Assembly (NCBI RefSeq): GCF_017355965.1
Contig: NZ_JAFIQW010000001.1
Span: forward strand, 62,001-126,000
DNA length: 64,000 nt
Reading direction: 5' to 3'
Source: Desertivibrio insolitus
GTDB lineage: Bacteria > Actinomycetota > Actinomycetes > Actinomycetales > Microbacteriaceae
Shown piece by piece: positions 16,681 through 26,750 of this stretch. Numbering within the stretch: position 1 is the stretch's first letter; each line of letters begins with the position of its first letter. The position numbers were made by a program, and so were the translations under genes. The notes below the pieces were generated by a model, which was not told the origin of the DNA, did not search any database, and saw only the letters and a list, made by a program, of their open reading frames with translations.

Positions 16681-17718
16681 CTAGCGGCGCCTCGTGGCGT
16701 CCTGCACCTCGCCGACGAGCTCCTCGATGATGTCCTCGAGGAAGAGCACGCCGGTCGTGCGGCCGTTCTCGTCGAACGCGCGCGCGAGGTGCACGCCGAC
16801 GCGGCGCATCGTCGCGAGGGCGTCCTCGAGCTCGGTGCCGCGGAAGATCGAGATGAGCTGGCGGATGCGCTTGGGGGGCACCGGCTCGTCGAACTCGTCC
16901 TCGCGCAGGTCGATGACGTCCTTCAGGTGCAGGTAGCCCGTGGGCTCTCCGTCGTCGTCCACGAGCACGTAGCGGGAGTAGCCGTGCTGGGCGACGGCGC
17001 GCTCGACGTCCGACGGCGTCGCCGCTTCCGACAGCGTGACGAGCGGCCCGAGCGGGATCGCGACGTCGTCGACCGTCTTGGTCGTGAACTCGAACGCGTT
17101 GCCGAGCGTGCCGGTGGTGTCGGTGAGCATGCCCTCGCGGGTCGACGCCCGCACGATCGTCTGCACCTCCTCGACGGTGAACGCGCTCGTCGCCTCGTCC
17201 TTCGGCTCGACGCCGAACAGCCGCACGACCGCGTTCGCGAGCCAGTTGAGGGAGCCGATGATCGGGCGGAACACCCGGCCGAAGCCGACGAGCGGCGGGG
17301 CGAGGATCAGCACCGCGCGGTCGGGCACCGAGAACGAGAGGTTCTTCGGCACCATCTCGCCGAGCACGACGTGCAGGAACGTCACGAGCACGAGAGCGAT
17401 GACGAACGCCACCGTGTCGGCGGCCGCGTCGGGCAGCCCGATCAGGTGCAGAGGGCCCTCGAGCAGGTGGTGGATCGCCGGCTCGGAGACGTTGAGGATG
17501 AGCAGCGAGCAGACGGTGATGCCGAGCTGCGACGCGGCGAGCATGAGCGTCGCGTGCTCCATCGCCCAGAGCGCGGTCTTGGCGGCGCGGCCGCCGGCCT
17601 CCGCCTTCGGCTCGATCTGCGAGCGGCGGGCCGAGATCACGGCGAACTCGGCGCCGACGAAGAACGCGTTGCCGGCGAGCAGGATCACGAGCCAGAGGAT
17701 GCCGAACCAGTCGTTCAT
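16681..17718 (-). CDS. CNNM-type membrane protein with CBS pair, short form
   Basis: 345 residues. The CNNM/DUF21 membrane domain (about 1-190; AEFAVISARRSQIEPKAE, VLGEMVPKNLSFS) is followed by two CBS domains (about 205-330). Unlike its two neighbours it ends right after the second CBS domain (FLEDIIEELVGEVQDATRR) and has no CorC_HlyC domain. In the second CBS the usual DEYGGT is AFDENGRTTGVL. Its ATG overlaps the stop of the longer paralogue upstream (ATGA), indicating joint [11 protein letters not shown] and perhaps a heteromeric complex. Confidence 0.88.
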   Translation of the reverse strand: MNDWFGILWLVILLAGNAFFVGAEFAVISARRSQIEPKAEAGGRAAKTALWAMEHATLMLAASQLGITVCSLLILNVSEPAIHHLLEGPLHLIGLPDAAADTVAFVIALVLVTFLHVVLGEMVPKNLSFSVPDRAVLILAPPLVGFGRVFRPIIGSLNWLANAVVRLFGVEPKDEATSAFTVEEVQTIVRASTREGMLTDTTGTLGNAFEFTTKTVDDVAIPLGPLVTLSEAATPSDVERAVAQHGYSRYVLVDDDGEPTGYLHLKDVIDLREDEFDEPVPPKRIRQLISIFRGTELEDALATMRRVGVHLARAFDENGRTTGVLFLEDIIEELVGEVQDATRRR

Positions 17719-19037
17719 CGCTGCACCTCCTCGGCATCCGCCTCGACGGGGTCCGGCGTGTAGCGGATGCGGTCGATGCGGCGCCCCTCGAGGCGCTCGA
17801 CGCGGAAGGTGCCGCCGTCGATGCGCACGGTGTCGCCGACCTTGGGCAGGCGGCCGAGCTCGGACATGAGGAAGCCGCCGATCGTCTCGTAGGGGCCGTC
17901 CTCCGGCACGGTCACGCCGGCGCGGTCGAGCAGCTCGTCGGGACGGAGCAGGCCGGGGAAGGTCAGCCAGCCGCGCGAGCGCACGACGCCGACGCGGGAG
18001 CGGTCGTGCTCGTCGGAGACCTCGCCGACGAGTTCCTCGACGAGGTCCTCGAGGGTCGCGACGCCGGCGGTGCCGCCGTACTCGTCGAGCACGACGGCCA
18101 TCTGGTAGCCGCGGCCGCGGAGCTCGCCGAGCAGGCTGTCGAGCCCCATCGTCTCGGGCACGCGCAGCGCCTCGGACTGCAGGGCGCCCGCGGGCACCTC
18201 GGCGCGGCGCTCGCGCGGAACGGCGACGGCCTGCTTGACGTGCACGAGTCCGACGACGTCGTCGATGCCGTCGTCGGTCACGGGGAAGCGGGAGAACCCG
18301 GTCGTGCGGGCGAGCTCGATGATGCGGTCGGCGGGCTCGTCGCGGGCGACGCTGACGACGCGTGGGCGCGGGGTCATCACGTCGCTCGCGGTGAGGTCGC
18401 CGAACGCGAGCGCGCGGGCCAGCAGCGTCGCGGTGTCGCTCGGCAGGGCACCCTCTTGCGCGCTGCGGCGCACGAGCGAGGTGAGCTCGTCGGCGGTGCG
18501 CGCGGAGGAGAGCTCCTCCTTAGGCTCGATGCCGATCGCCCGCAGCAGCACGTTGGCGCTGCCGTTGAGCAGCGCGACGAACGGCCGGAACACGGTCGTG
18601 AAGAGCACCTGGAACGGCACGACGAGCTTCGCCGTCTGCCGCGGGATCGCGAGCGCGAAGTTCTTGGGCACGAGCTCGCCGAGGATCATCGACACGAGGG
18701 TCGCGATGGCGACGGCGAGGATCGGCGACACGACGGCGATGACGCCCTCGGGCACCCCCGCTGCGGCGAGCGGTGGCCGGAGGAAGCTCGTGAGCGCGGG
18801 CTCGAGCGTGTACCCGGCGAGCAGCGTCGTGAGGGTGATGCCGAGTTGCGCGCTCGAAAGGTGCGTCGAGGTGATCTTGAGCGCGCCGATAACGGTGCCG
18901 AGGCGGCGTTCGCCGCGCTCCTGACGCGCCTCGAGGTCTGCGCGGTCGAGGTTGACGAGGGCGAATTCACTCGCCACGAAGAGACCGGTGCCCACGCTCA
19001 GCACGACACCGACCAGCAACAGGATCAGTTCGTACAC
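17715..19037 (-). CDS. CNNM/CorC-type membrane protein, third of three
   Basis: 440 residues from a GTG. CNNM domain (about 1-190; [35 protein letters not shown]), two CBS domains (about 205-340; [20 protein letters not shown] and [20 protein letters not shown]), then a CorC_HlyC domain (about 355-430). It is the first gene of the pair with 16681-17718 and complete in all domains. No clear ribosome-binding site precedes the GTG. Ion substrate not predictable. Confidence 0.88.
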   Translation of the reverse strand: MYELILLLVGVVLSVGTGLFVASEFALVNLDRADLEARQERGERRLGTVIGALKITSTHLSSAQLGITLTTLLAGYTLEPALTSFLRPPLAAAGVPEGVIAVVSPILAVAIATLVSMILGELVPKNFALAIPRQTAKLVVPFQVLFTTVFRPFVALLNGSANVLLRAIGIEPKEELSSARTADELTSLVRRSAQEGALPSDTATLLARALAFGDLTASDVMTPRPRVVSVARDEPADRIIELARTTGFSRFPVTDDGIDDVVGLVHVKQAVAVPRERRAEVPAGALQSEALRVPETMGLDSLLGELRGRGYQMAVVLDEYGGTAGVATLEDLVEELVGEVSDEHDRSRVGVVRSRGWLTFPGLLRPDELLDRAGVTVPEDGPYETIGGFLMSELGRLPKVGDTVRIDGGTFRVERLEGRRIDRIRYTPDPVEADAEEVQR

Positions 19038-19118
19038 GCGGGCGCCGTACTAGAAGGAGGGTCGTCCATTGTCAGGCGAGTATAGAGCCAGCCCCTCGCG
19101 CTTTCTCCCGAGTCGTCC

Positions 19119-20087
19119 TCAGAGCGAGGCGAGCACGGCGAGCTCCTCCTGCCGCCGGAGGCCCGAGCGGCGCTCCCGATCGAGCCCGCGCCGGCGCTCG
19201 TCGTCGAGCGTGCGTTCGAGCGTCGGGCGGATGTCCCGCGGCGAGCCTCCCGCGGCGAGGAACCGGCGGATGTCGCGCTGGGCGAAGCCCTCCATGCCGG
19301 CCGGCAGCCAGAGCGGCAGCGAGCGCGGCCCGGCCCAGGGCTGCACCTCCGCAGCCTCGAGCTGCTCGTCGGTGGCCTCCCGCAGCCGGCCGCTGAACCC
19401 GGCCACGTCGGCCGCGACCCGGAGCACCCCCTGCAGCGGCAGGACGGGCCCGGTGGCGTTGACGACGGCGGCGAGGCCTGCCGCGCCGCCCAGCACGAGG
19501 AACGCGGCGAGATCCTCCACGTCGATGACCTGGGCGGTGCGGCCCGCGAGCGTCGGGGCGAGCACGTCTTCGGAGCCGGCGAGCGCCATCCGTCCCACCC
19601 AGTAGCCGAAGCGGTCGCTCCGGTCGCCGGGCCCCACGATGAGTCCGGCGCGTGCGACGAGGAGCCGGTCGCCGAGCGCCGCGGCGGAGGCCCGCTCGGC
19701 GGCGACCTTGGCGTGGCCGTAGTCCTCGAGGTCTGTGCCGGGCAGCAGCTCGGCCGACTCGTCCGCGCCGGGCTCGTCGGAACGGGCGTAGACGGAGATG
19801 CTCGACACGAGCGTCCAGTGCGCGGCCCGGGCGGCGAGCGCGTCGAGCGCTCCGGTCACGAGCGGCGCCTCCCAGGCGACCTCGACGACCTCGTCCCACT
19901 CGGAGCGCGAGACCTCGTCGTACGCGCCGGGCTCGAGCCGGTCCACCCGGACGAGGTTCGCCCCCGGCGGGACCTCGCCCGACAGGCCGCGCGCGAGACA
20001 GGTCACGTCGGCGCCGCGGGCGACCCATTGCCGGGCCACCTCGCCGCCGAGCCACGACGTGCCGCCGAGGACGAGGACCCGCGTCAC
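19119..20087 (-). CDS. NAD-dependent epimerase/dehydratase-family protein
   Basis: 322 residues. The Rossmann start VLVLGGTSWLGGEVARQW has the GxxGxxG nucleotide motif. An extended-SDR body follows, with SSISVYA (serine) and a YGHAK stretch matching the catalytic YxxxK. The substrate half (about 200-322) has no feature I can match to a named enzyme; a reductase of a sugar nucleotide or an RNA-binding CSP41-like relative are both possible. GTG 20087 is chosen; longer starts give arginine-rich, non-family sequence. It begins 22 nt after guaB1 and is probably cotranscribed with it. Confidence 0.8.
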   Translation of the reverse strand: MTRVLVLGGTSWLGGEVARQWVARGADVTCLARGLSGEVPPGANLVRVDRLEPGAYDEVSRSEWDEVVEVAWEAPLVTGALDALAARAAHWTLVSSISVYARSDEPGADESAELLPGTDLEDYGHAKVAAERASAAALGDRLLVARAGLIVGPGDRSDRFGYWVGRMALAGSEDVLAPTLAGRTAQVIDVEDLAAFLVLGGAAGLAAVVNATGPVLPLQGVLRVAADVAGFSGRLREATDEQLEAAEVQPWAGPRSLPLWLPAGMEGFAQRDIRRFLAAGGSPRDIRPTLERTLDDERRRGLDRERRSGLRRQEELAVLASL

Positions 20088-20109
20088 CGCGATCGCCCGC
20101 CCGCGGGGC

Positions 20110-21555
20110 TCACCACGAGACCGGGAGGGCCTTGCCCTCCTCGTAGCCCGAGGCGCTCTGCAGCCCGACGAGGGCACGCTGGAAAAACTCCGTGAGGTTC
20201 GACGCGCCTGCGTAGGTGAACGAGCTGCGGACGCCCGACGTGATCATGTCGACGAGGTCCTCGACGCTCGGCCGCAGCGGGTCGAGGTAGATCTTCGACG
20301 ACGAGATCCCCTCGGCGAAGAGCTCCTTTCGCGCGAGCTCGTAGGGGTCGAGCCGCCCGAAGCGCTCGTGAACCGCCTTGGTCGAGGCCATGCCCCAGCT
20401 CTGCTTGAACAGTCGGCCCGAGTCATCCGTCTCGAGCGTTCCCGGCGCCTCGATCGTGCCGGCGAACCAGCTGCCGATCATGACGCTCGACGCGCCGGCG
20501 GCGAGGGCGAGGGCGACGTCGCGCGGGTAGCGCACTCCCCCGTCGGCCCAGACGTGGGCACCGAGCTCGCGAGCCGCCTCGGCGGTCTCGAGCACCGCGG
20601 AGAACTGGGGGCGCCCGACCGCGGTCATCATGCGCGTCGTGCACATCGCGCCGGGGCCGACGCCGACCTTGATGATCTGCGCGCCCGCGCGGACGAGGTC
20701 GCGCACGGCGTCGCCGGTCACGACGTTGCCCGCCACGATCGGGATCGGCAGCTTCAGCTGCGCGACGGCGTGGATCGCCTTGAGCATGCCCTCCTGGTGG
20801 CCGTGCGCCGTGTCGAGCACGAGCACGTCGACGCCCGCGGCGGCGAGCGCCTTGGCCTTGCCGGCGACGTCGCCGTTGATGCCGACGGCGGCGGCGACGC
20901 GGAGGCGGCCGGATGCATCGAGGGCGGGCTTGTAGAGGGTGGAGCGGAGCGCGCTCGTGCGGCTCAGCGTGCCGACGAGGTGGCCGTGCCGGAGCACGGG
21001 CGCGAAGTCGAGGTCGGCCGCGACGAGGAGGTCGAAGGCGGCACGCGGCGAGGTGATGTCCTCGGCGTCGATCGAGGCGAGCCGCCCGTGCAGCAGGTCG
21101 CCGAGCCTGGCGTCGGGCAGCGCCGTGCCGAGCCGCGAGGCGACGATGCAGCCGAGGTACTCCCCCGACTTCTCGCGCAGCACGATGCCGTGACCCTTCA
21201 CGGCCGGGACCGCGCGGAGGGCCTCGGCGACCGTGGCATCCGGCGACAGCTCGAAGGGCGTGTCGAAGGCGACGGGCTGCTCCTTGACCCAGCGGATCGC
21301 GGCGTCGAGCTGCTGCAGCGGCATGTCCTGCGGGAGCACGCCGAGACCGCCCCGGCGGGCGAGCGTCGCGGCGAGCCGCGGGCCAGTGACGGAGTTCATG
21401 TTCGCGGCCACGATCGGGATCTGCGCGCCCGTGCCGTCGGTCGTCGCGAGCGAGACGTCGAGGCGGCTCGTGACGTTGGATCGGCTCGGCACGAGGAACA
21501 CGTCGGAGTACGTCAGATCGTGCGTCGCCTGGGCCACGTGGTCGTAGAAGCGCAT
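20110..21555 (-). CDS. guaB1: GuaB1-family GMP reductase / IMP-dehydrogenase-related protein
   Basis: 481 residues of IMPDH/GMPR barrel with a CBS pair inserted at about 95-210. The N-terminus DLTYSDVFLVPSRSNV matches the actinobacterial GuaB1 group, shown in mycobacteria to reduce GMP to IMP with NADPH. Visible motifs are the phosphate-binding VGVGPGAMCTTR with the catalytic Cys, ADGGVRYPRDVALALAAGA, MIGSWFAGT and SSKIYLDPLRPSVEDL. ATG 21555 is used; an upstream ATG adds unrelated residues. It lies head to head with kgd. Confidence 0.9.
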   Translation of the reverse strand: MRFYDHVAQATHDLTYSDVFLVPSRSNVTSRLDVSLATTDGTGAQIPIVAANMNSVTGPRLAATLARRGGLGVLPQDMPLQQLDAAIRWVKEQPVAFDTPFELSPDATVAEALRAVPAVKGHGIVLREKSGEYLGCIVASRLGTALPDARLGDLLHGRLASIDAEDITSPRAAFDLLVAADLDFAPVLRHGHLVGTLSRTSALRSTLYKPALDASGRLRVAAAVGINGDVAGKAKALAAAGVDVLVLDTAHGHQEGMLKAIHAVAQLKLPIPIVAGNVVTGDAVRDLVRAGAQIIKVGVGPGAMCTTRMMTAVGRPQFSAVLETAEAARELGAHVWADGGVRYPRDVALALAAGASSVMIGSWFAGTIEAPGTLETDDSGRLFKQSWGMASTKAVHERFGRLDPYELARKELFAEGISSSKIYLDPLRPSVEDLVDMITSGVRSSFTYAGASNLTEFFQRALVGLQSASGYEEGKALPVSW

Positions 21556-21692
21556 GGGATCAGGGTAGGCCCGCAGGTCTGCGCAGAGGGGTGTGGGAGG
21601 TCGGCGAGCGCTTGCCATCTCCCTTAAGCTTGATGAGGCGATGCCAGCGGAGGCTCGCCAGGCGCGATTGATGTGAGAGTGGGCGGTCGGCT

Positions 21693-24600
21693 GTGTCTAG
21701 CCAAGTGACCGGGCTCGTCCCCGAGGGTGGCGCCCCGGGCGAGTTCGGTGCCAACGAATGGCTCGTCGAGGAACTGTACGAGCAGTACCTCCGGGACAAG
21801 AACTCGGTGGACCAATCGTGGTGGCCGGTGCTGGAGAGCTACCACGCGCACAAGCAGGGCGGCCAGGCTTCGCCGGCGAACGGGCAGCAGGCTCCGTCGC
21901 CGAACGGACAGCAGGCCCCGTCGAACGGGCAGGCCGAGCAGAGCGCCCCTGAGGGTGCCGTCGGCACCACGGTGCCCGCGACCGCTCCCGCCGACTCGCA
22001 GCCGGGCGGCGCCCGCCCCGTCGAGGAGGCGCCCGTGCAGGAGGTCGACGAGTCCTCCGCGGCTGCCGGTGGCCACGGCCCGAGCGAGCACGCCGTGGGC
22101 GCCGAGCCGCAGATCCCCGCCGAGGTGACCACCACCGGCGGCGGCGACGTGAAGCCGCACCAGGCTCCCGGCCAGCCGGTGGCGCGCACCACGAGCGTGC
22201 AGCCCAAGCCGCAGCCGATCCCCGCGGAGGCGCCGCGGTCGGATGCCGGTCAGCAGGCGCCCGAGGGCGAGGACGTCGTCACCCCGCTGCGCGGCATGTC
22301 GAAGACGCTCGCGAGCAATATGGACGCGAGCCTCACGGTGCCGACCGCGACGAGCGTGCGCACCATCCCCGCGAAGCTGATGATCGACAACCGCATCGTC
22401 ATCAACAACCACCTCAAGCGCACGCGCGGCGGCAAGGTCTCCTTCACGCACCTCATCGCCTGGGCGATGGTGCAGACGCTCAAGGAGTTCCCGAGCCAGA
22501 ACGTCTACTACGACGAGCGCGACGGCAAGCCCGTCGTCGTCAATCCCGCGCACATCAACCTCGGCATCGCGATCGACCTGCCCAAGCCGGACGGCACCCG
22601 TTCGCTGCTCGTGCCCTCGATCAAGCGCACCGAGACGATGACCTTCGCGGAGTTCGTCTCCGCCTACGAGGACCTCGTCAAGAAGGCCCGCAGCAACAAG
22701 CTCACGGCGGGCGACTTCGCCGGCACGACGATCTCGCTGACCAACCCCGGCGGCCTCGGCACGGTGCACTCGGTGCCGCGTCTGATGAAAGGGCAGGGCT
22801 CGATCATCGGCGCCGGTGCCCTCGAGTACCCGGCCGAGTTCCAGGGCGCCGCCGAGCACACGCTCATCGAGCTCGGCATCGGCAAGACCATCACGCTGAC
22901 GTCGACCTACGACCACCGCGTCATCCAGGGCGCCGGCTCCGGCGAGTTCCTCAAGAAGGTGCACGAGCTGCTCATCGGGCAGCGCGACTTCTACGAGGAC
23001 ATCTTCTCGGCGCTGCGCATCCCCTACGAGCCGATCCGCTGGGGCACCGACGTTCACGTCGACCTCGCCGACGCGATCAACAAGACCGCTCGCGTGCACG
23101 AGCTCATCAACTCCTACCGGGTGCGCGGCCACCTCATGGCCGACGTCGACCCGCTGGAGTACGTGCAGCGCTCGCACCCCGACCTCGACATCGCGTCGCA
23201 CGGACTCACCTTCTGGGACCTCGACCGCGAGTTCGTGACCGCCGGCTTCGGCGGGCGTCGCCAGATGAAGCTGCGCGACATCCTCGGCGTGCTCCGCGAC
23301 TCGTACTGCCGCACCGTCGGTGTGGAGTACATGCACATCCAGGACCCGAAGCAGCGCAAGTGGATGCAGGAGCACCTCGAGGTGCCCTACAGCAAGCCCA
23401 CGAAGGACGAGCAGCTGCGCATCCTCGGCCGCCTCAACGAGGCCGAGGCGTTCGAGACGTTCCTGCAGACCAAGTACGTCGGCCAGAAGCGCTTCAGCCT
23501 GGAGGGCGGCGAGTCGACGATCGCGCTGCTCGACGCGGTGCTGCAGGGCGCCGCGGATGCCGGGCTGAGCGAGGTCGCGATCGGCATGGCCCACCGCGGC
23601 CGCCTGAACGTGCTCGCCAACATCGCCGGCAAGACGTACGGGCAGATCTTCCGCGAGTTCGAGGGCACGCAGGACCCGCGCACCGTGCAGGGCTCCGGTG
23701 ACGTGAAGTACCACCTCGGCACCGAGGGCACCTTCACGAGCGCCAGCGGCAAGCAGATGCCGGTGTACCTCGCCGCGAACCCGTCGCACCTCGAGGCCGT
23801 CGACGGCGTGCTCGAGGGCATCGTGCGCGCGAAGCAGGACCGCCAGCCGATCGGCTCGTTCAACGTGCTGCCGATCCTCCTGCACGGCGACGCGGCCATG
23901 GCCGGTCAGGGCATCGTGCTCGAGACGATGCAGCTCTCGCAGCTGCGCGGCTACCGCACGGGCGGCACGATCCACGTCGTCGTCAACAACCAGGTCGGCT
24001 TCACCACGCCTCCGGGCGAGGGCCGCAGCTCGGTCTACTCGACCGACGTGGCGAAGACCGTCCAGGCGCCGATCTTCCACGTGAACGGCGACGACCCCGA
24101 GGCCGTCGTCCGCGTCGCGGAGCTCGCGTTCGCGTACCGCCAGGAGTTCAAGCGCGACGTCGTCATCGACCTCATCTGCTACCGCCGCCGCGGACACAAC
24201 GAGGGCGACGACCCGTCGATGACGCAGCCGCTGATGTACAACCTCATCGAGGCCAAGCGCAGCGTCCGCACCCTGTACACCGAGGCCCTCGTCGGTCGCG
24301 GTGACATCACCGAGGAGGAGCACGAGGCCGCGCACCGCGACTTCCAGGACCGCCTCGAGCGCGCTTTCGCCGAGACGCACGCCGCGCAGACCGGCTCGAT
24401 GCCGATCGTCACGCAGGACGGCAACTCGCCGAGCGACCTCGAGCGCCCCGGCTCGCAGCGCGACGACGCCGCGGGCGAGCCGGAGTCGACCGGTGTCGAG
24501 CGCTCCGTCATCGAGAAGATCGGTGACGCGCACGAGAACATCCCGGCCGGTTTCACGGTGCACACGAAGCTCAAGGCGCTGCTGAAGAAGCGGGTCGACA

Positions 24601-25643
24601 TGAGCCGCAACGGCGGCATCGACTGGGCCTTCGGCGAGCTCCTCGCCTTCGGGTCGCTGCTGCTCGAGAACACCCCGGTGCGCCTCTCCGGTCAGGACAG
24701 CCGCCGCGGCACCTTCGTGCAGCGTCACGCCGTGCTGCACGACCGCGAGAACGGCCAGGAATGGCTGCCGCTGGCGAACCTCAGCGACAACCAGGGCCGC
24801 CTTTGGATCTACGACTCGCTGCTCAGCGAGTACGCAGTGATGGGCTTCGAGTACGGCTACTCGGTCGAGCGGGCCGACGCGCTCGTGCTGTGGGAGGCGC
24901 AGTTCGGCGACTTCGCCAACGGCGCGCAGATCGTCATCGACGAGTTCATCTCCAGCGCCGAGCAGAAGTGGGGCCAGCGCTCGAGCGTCGTGCTGCTGCT
25001 CCCCCACGGTTACGAGGGCCAGGGACCGGACCACTCGTCCGCCCGCATCGAGCGCTACCTGCAGCTCGCGGCCGAGGAGAACATGACGATCGCGCGTCCG
25101 TCGACGCCGGCGTCGTACTTCCACCTGCTGCGCCGCCAGGCCTACGCCCGGCCCCGCCGCCCGCTCGTCGTCTTCACCCCGAAGGCGATGCTCCGCCTGC
25201 GCGGTGCGACGAGCGACGTCGAGGAGTTCACGACCGGGCGCTTCGAGCCCGTGCTCGACGACCGCACCATCACCGACCCGTCGGCGGTGAAGCGCGTCGT
25301 GCTGCACTCCGGCAAGATCCACTACGACCTGCTGACGGAGCGTGAGAAGCGTGGCGCCCAGCAGGACATCGCCCTCGTGCGCCTCGAGCAGTACCACCCG
25401 CTGCCCGTCGAGGAGCTCAAGGCGGTGCTCGCCCGCTACCCGCAGGCCGAGCTCGTGTGGACGCAGGAGGAGCCGGAGAACCAGGGCGCCTGGCCGTTCA
25501 TCTGCTTCAACCTGCCGAAGCACCTCGACGGTCGCCAGCTCGGAGTGTCGTCTCGCCCCGCGTCGGCGTCGCCCGCGGCCGGGTCGACCAAGCGCAGCGC
25601 GCAGGAGCAGACGGCCCTGATCGACAAGGCCCTGTCGCTCTAG
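21693..25643 (+). CDS. kgd: Multifunctional 2-oxoglutarate decarboxylase/dehydrogenase E1-E2 fusion
   Basis: 1316 residues, the actinobacterial KGD/SucA type. A short N-terminal docking helix (NEWLVEELYEQYLRDKNSVD) precedes a low-complexity Gln/Pro/Ala linker (about 50-190), an E2-like succinyltransferase domain (about 195-440, ending at YDHRVIQGAGSGEFLK with the active-site His), and a ThDP-dependent E1 domain (about 470-1316). The E1 part shows GMAHRGRLNVLANI, the ThDP/Mg segment from GDDPEAVVRVAELAFAYR to CYRRRGHNEGDDPSMTQP, and KWGQRSSVVLLLPHGYEGQGP. It feeds the TCA cycle with other E2/E3 subunits. A perfect terminator follows. Confidence 0.95.
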   Translation: MSSQVTGLVPEGGAPGEFGANEWLVEELYEQYLRDKNSVDQSWWPVLESYHAHKQGGQASPANGQQAPSPNGQQAPSNGQAEQSAPEGAVGTTVPATAPADSQPGGARPVEEAPVQEVDESSAAAGGHGPSEHAVGAEPQIPAEVTTTGGGDVKPHQAPGQPVARTTSVQPKPQPIPAEAPRSDAGQQAPEGEDVVTPLRGMSKTLASNMDASLTVPTATSVRTIPAKLMIDNRIVINNHLKRTRGGKVSFTHLIAWAMVQTLKEFPSQNVYYDERDGKPVVVNPAHINLGIAIDLPKPDGTRSLLVPSIKRTETMTFAEFVSAYEDLVKKARSNKLTAGDFAGTTISLTNPGGLGTVHSVPRLMKGQGSIIGAGALEYPAEFQGAAEHTLIELGIGKTITLTSTYDHRVIQGAGSGEFLKKVHELLIGQRDFYEDIFSALRIPYEPIRWGTDVHVDLADAINKTARVHELINSYRVRGHLMADVDPLEYVQRSHPDLDIASHGLTFWDLDREFVTAGFGGRRQMKLRDILGVLRDSYCRTVGVEYMHIQDPKQRKWMQEHLEVPYSKPTKDEQLRILGRLNEAEAFETFLQTKYVGQKRFSLEGGESTIALLDAVLQGAADAGLSEVAIGMAHRGRLNVLANIAGKTYGQIFREFEGTQDPRTVQGSGDVKYHLGTEGTFTSASGKQMPVYLAANPSHLEAVDGVLEGIVRAKQDRQPIGSFNVLPILLHGDAAMAGQGIVLETMQLSQLRGYRTGGTIHVVVNNQVGFTTPPGEGRSSVYSTDVAKTVQAPIFHVNGDDPEAVVRVAELAFAYRQEFKRDVVIDLICYRRRGHNEGDDPSMTQPLMYNLIEAKRSVRTLYTEALVGRGDITEEEHEAAHRDFQDRLERAFAETHAAQTGSMPIVTQDGNSPSDLERPGSQRDDAAGEPESTGVERSVIEKIGDAHENIPAGFTVHTKLKALLKKRVDMSRNGGIDWAFGELLAFGSLLLENTPVRLSGQDSRRGTFVQRHAVLHDRENGQEWLPLANLSDNQGRLWIYDSLLSEYAVMGFEYGYSVERADALVLWEAQFGDFANGAQIVIDEFISSAEQKWGQRSSVVLLLPHGYEGQGPDHSSARIERYLQLAAEENMTIARPSTPASYFHLLRRQAYARPRRPLVVFTPKAMLRLRGATSDVEEFTTGRFEPVLDDRTITDPSAVKRVVLHSGKIHYDLLTEREKRGAQQDIALVRLEQYHPLPVEELKAVLARYPQAELVWTQEEPENQGAWPFICFNLPKHLDGRQLGVSSRPASASPAAGSTKRSAQEQTALIDKALSL

Positions 25644-25650
25644 TCCGCGA

Positions 25651-25695
25651 ACGACGAAGCCCCCGCTCTCCTCGGAGGGGCGGGGGCTTCGTCGT
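25651..25695 (+). terminator. Strong 15-bp hairpin after kgd
   Basis: Perfect 15-bp inverted repeat, arms 25651-25665 and 25681-25695, with a 15-nt loop, starting 7 nt after the kgd stop. There is no T run, as is usual in actinobacteria. It can also act on transcripts arriving from rsrA on the other strand. Confidence 0.9.
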
Positions 25696-25743
25696 GTCGG
25701 CAGGGACGTCGGGCGCGTCGCCCGCCGGCCGGTGCGTCAGCGC

Positions 25744-25977
25744 TCAGGCGCGAGCGGTGAGCCGCGAGAGGATGGCGTCCCGCAGCTCCGCGGGCGCCTT
25801 TTCGCGGCAGGCCTCCTGCACGCGAGCCGTCAGCTTGAGGCCGACGAGATGCTCCTCGCTGCAGTCCTCGCAGTTCGCCATGTGATCCGTGATGTCACGG
25901 AAGTCCTCGGCGCTCAACTCGTTGTGGAGATACTCCTCGAGCTCGGCTTTCGCCTTGTCGCAACCGCAGTCCGTCAC
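25744..25977 (-). CDS. rsrA: Zinc-binding anti-sigma factor RsrA (redox sensor of SigR)
   Basis: 77 residues. The ZAS motif [12 protein letters not shown] (HxxxCxxC) with the upstream CGC in TDCGCDKAK gives the zinc-thiol cluster that senses disulfide stress in RsrA/RshA proteins. In the reduced state it binds SigR; oxidation forms a disulfide, expels zinc and frees the sigma factor. Its GTG overlaps the sigR stop (GTGA), ensuring coupled synthesis. The length is slightly shorter than the 90-100 aa of streptomycete homologues. Confidence 0.93.
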   Translation of the reverse strand: MTDCGCDKAKAELEEYLHNELSAEDFRDITDHMANCEDCSEEHLVGLKLTARVQEACREKAPAELRDAILSRLTARA

Positions 25978-26720
25978 TTCGTCCTCCCAGGAATGGTCGC
26001 GGCGGTCATTCCCCGTTCCCGCGCGTAATCGGCAAGCAGTTCCCTCAGCAGGCGACGGCCGCGGTGCAGGCGGCTCATCACGGTGCCGACGGGGGTCTTC
26101 ATGATGTCGGCGATCTCCTGGTAGGAGAAACCCTCGACATCCGCGAAGTAGACCGCGAGGCGGAAGTCCTCGGGGATCGACTGGAGCGCGTCGCGGACGG
26201 CGCTCGAGGGCAGGTGGTCGATCGCCTCGAGCTCGGCCGACCGGGTGCTCGACGAGGTGGCCGACTCGGCGCTGCCGAGCTGCCAGTCCTCGAGGTCGTC
26301 GATCGTGCCCTGATACGGGTTCCGCTGGTTCTTGCGGTAGTTGTTGATGAAGGTGTTCGTGAGGATGCGGTACAGCCAGGCCCGCAGGTTCGTGCCCTGC
26401 TTGAACTGGCCGAACGCCGCGTACGCCTTGGCGTAGGTCTCCTGCACGAGGTCACCGGCGTCGGACGAGTTGCGCGTCATCCGCAGTCCCGCCGCGTACA
26501 GCTGGTCCATGAAAGGCAGCGCCTGCTCCTCGAAGAGGGCTCGACGATCGCCGTCCGGCTGCTCTTCCGCAGCCGTCTCGACCTCGTCGGCCTCGAAGTC
26601 CCGCTCCGCCCCGGCGTCAGGCACTGTGTCGCTCATCGCGCCCGATTCTAGGGTGCGCGTCTGCCAGGCCCCCGCGAGCGCGAAGACGCGTGCGAGCGGT
26701 CGCTCCAGCACCTGCGTCAT
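25974..26720 (-). CDS. sigR: ECF sigma factor SigR/SigH, thiol-stress response
   Basis: 248 residues from ATG 26720. Region 2 is at about 70-140 ([41 protein letters not shown]); region 4 is at about 175-235 ([51 protein letters not shown]). This is the oxidative-stress ECF group paired with RsrA. The start is chosen because GGAAGGAG sits 6 nt upstream; an internal ATG at 26636 would give a 220-aa form without the N-terminal extension. Streptomyces makes long and short SigR forms, and the same may apply here. A SigR-type promoter lies upstream. Confidence 0.92.
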   Translation of the reverse strand: MTQVLERPLARVFALAGAWQTRTLESGAMSDTVPDAGAERDFEADEVETAAEEQPDGDRRALFEEQALPFMDQLYAAGLRMTRNSSDAGDLVQETYAKAYAAFGQFKQGTNLRAWLYRILTNTFINNYRKNQRNPYQGTIDDLEDWQLGSAESATSSSTRSAELEAIDHLPSSAVRDALQSIPEDFRLAVYFADVEGFSYQEIADIMKTPVGTVMSRLHRGRRLLRELLADYARERGMTAATIPGRTK

Positions 26721-26750
26721 GCTCTCTCCTTCCGGCCCTGCCACTACCCT

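Noticed and set aside
21624-25523. 1299-codon open frame on the minus strand opposite kgd
   Set aside because: GC-rich codon bias leaves antisense frames open; the product is low-complexity Arg/Asp/Leu/Val repeats without any family feature, while the plus-strand frame is a clear Kgd.
26720-26744. ATG at 26744 as the sigR start
   Set aside because: It falls at the predicted transcription start and has no ribosome site; the ATG at 26720 has a strong one.
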